Assembly: GCA_021767325.1 (NCBI GenBank)
Contig: JAASTM010000187.1
Coordinates: forward strand, 1 to 5,595
DNA from: Spirochaetales bacterium
GTDB taxonomy: Bacteria > Spirochaetota > Spirochaetia > DSM-16054 > Sediminispirochaetaceae
DNA length: 5,595 nt
Reading direction: 5' to 3'
How positions within the stretch are numbered: position 1 is the stretch's first letter; every line of letters begins with the position of its first letter. Below, in pieces: positions 4,994 through 5,595 of the stretch. The position numbers and the translations under genes were made by a program. The notes under the pieces are model-generated. The model did not search any database. It worked only from the letters and a program-made list of their open reading frames with translations, and was not told where the DNA came from.

Positions 4994-5595
4994 ATGTCAG
5001 ACAGACAAATTATACCTGCTGATCAGATACTGCCGAACAGACTATTCATAATGCCACTTACCGGCAAACCGATTTTCCCGGGAATCTTTACTCCGATAAT
5101 GATTCAGGATGAACAGGACATCGAAGTCATCGACAAGGCAATGAACGGCGACAGCATGATCGGCTTGACTCTCACGCGCTCGCCCGAGGATGAGACGGAA
5201 TCCGACCGCTACGGATTGGAACTGCATCGTGTCGGTACCGTAGCCAAGATCGTTAAGAAGATCAATCTGCCGGACGGCGGCTACAATATATTCATATCCA
5301 CCCTGAAACGATTCAAAATCAAGAAGTTTCTCTCGGAGGAGTACCCCTTGAGTGCGGCGGTAGAGTACCTCGATGATACCAACGACTCTTCCGACGAAGT
5401 CAAGGCCCTCACCCGCTCTCTGATCTCGGAAATGAAGCAGCTGTCCGAGGACAATCCGCTTTTCTCGGAGGAGATGCGGCTGAATATGGTCAACATTGAT
5501 CACCCTGGCAAGGTGGCCGACTTCATAACCTCTATTCTCAATATCGAACGACAAGAACAGCAGAAGATACTGGAAACCACCGATGTGTACAAACG
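4994..5595 (+). CDS. lon: ATP-dependent protease Lon, N-terminal part (cut by window end)
   Basis: The frame is open from the ATG at 4994 to the last base, giving 200 codons plus 2 nt. The translation matches the Lon N-terminal substrate-recognition (LAN) domain. It shows MPLTGKPIFPG (20-30), the usual strand-turn at the start of the domain; a basic strand around 82-90; and KRFKIKKFL (105-113). The helical signature RLNMVNIDHPGKVADFI (162-178) leads into SILNIERQEQQKILE (180-194). Full-length Lon is about 780-830 residues, so the AAA+ ATPase and Ser-Lys protease domains lie beyond the window and cannot be checked. Lon degrades misfolded and some regulatory proteins in the cytoplasm. It has a strong AGGAGG ribosome binding site and is transcribed divergently from recO. 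I see no frameshift in the visible part. Confidence 0.93.
   Translation, partial: MSDRQIIPADQILPNRLFIMPLTGKPIFPGIFTPIMIQDEQDIEVIDKAMNGDSMIGLTLTRSPEDETESDRYGLELHRVGTVAKIVKKINLPDGGYNIFISTLKRFKIKKFLSEEYPLSAAVEYLDDTNDSSDEVKALTRSLISEMKQLSEDNPLFSEEMRLNMVNIDHPGKVADFITSILNIERQEQQKILETTDVYK

Noticed and set aside
5042..5554. 170-codon open frame on the minus strand
   Set aside because: It is antisense to the lon N-terminal domain, which is clearly coding. The frame has no family resemblance.

Overview
The window looks like a core-chromosome segment of a bacterium of moderate GC content. My best guess is a spirochaete (Spirochaetales). This rests on my recollection of the style of the RecJ (long form with an internal insertion and a DRDVDG motif) and of the Lon N-terminal domain. 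It is inference, not a database result. I see no mobile element, CRISPR array, tRNA, rRNA or phage gene, and no obvious new defence or mobile system.

Layout. From right to left on the minus strand runs a tightly packed cluster. It starts with recO (4852-4100), then thpR, a 2H RNA 2',3'-cyclic phosphodiesterase (4103-3552, 4-nt ATGA overlap). Next come recJ (3565-1451, 14-nt overlap) and a secreted M23 zinc metallopeptidase (1447-548, 3-nt gap). Last is rpsU, ribosomal protein S21 (507-292), followed by a clear intrinsic terminator (224-263). The overlaps imply one transcript from recO to the M23 gene. A perfect TTGACA box inside the end of the M23 gene suggests that rpsU also has its own promoter. 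To the right, lon (ATP-dependent protease, plus strand from 4994) diverges from recO across a 141-bp intergenic region and runs off the window. To the left, beyond the rpsU terminator, lies a GC-rich block with small repeats, then an AT-rich block. After that a strong sigma70-type promoter and ribosome binding site serve a minus-strand gene of which only six codons are present.

How the genes relate. RecO and RecJ both belong to the RecFOR branch of recombinational repair: RecJ resects 5' ends and RecO helps load RecA on SSB-coated DNA. ThpR is an RNA-end enzyme whose place between them is conspicuous but unexplained. The M23 enzyme acts outside the cytoplasm on peptidoglycan, and rpsU and lon are housekeeping genes.

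The points most worth a second look are these. RecJ carries an insertion of roughly 140 residues that resembles a catalytically dead DnaQ-like exonuclease fold. The best recO promoter would give a leaderless recO mRNA, and its -35 box lies in a 14-bp inverted repeat. RecO lacks one of the four usual zinc-ligand cysteines. recJ and the M23 gene share a reading frame, separated only by a UAG.
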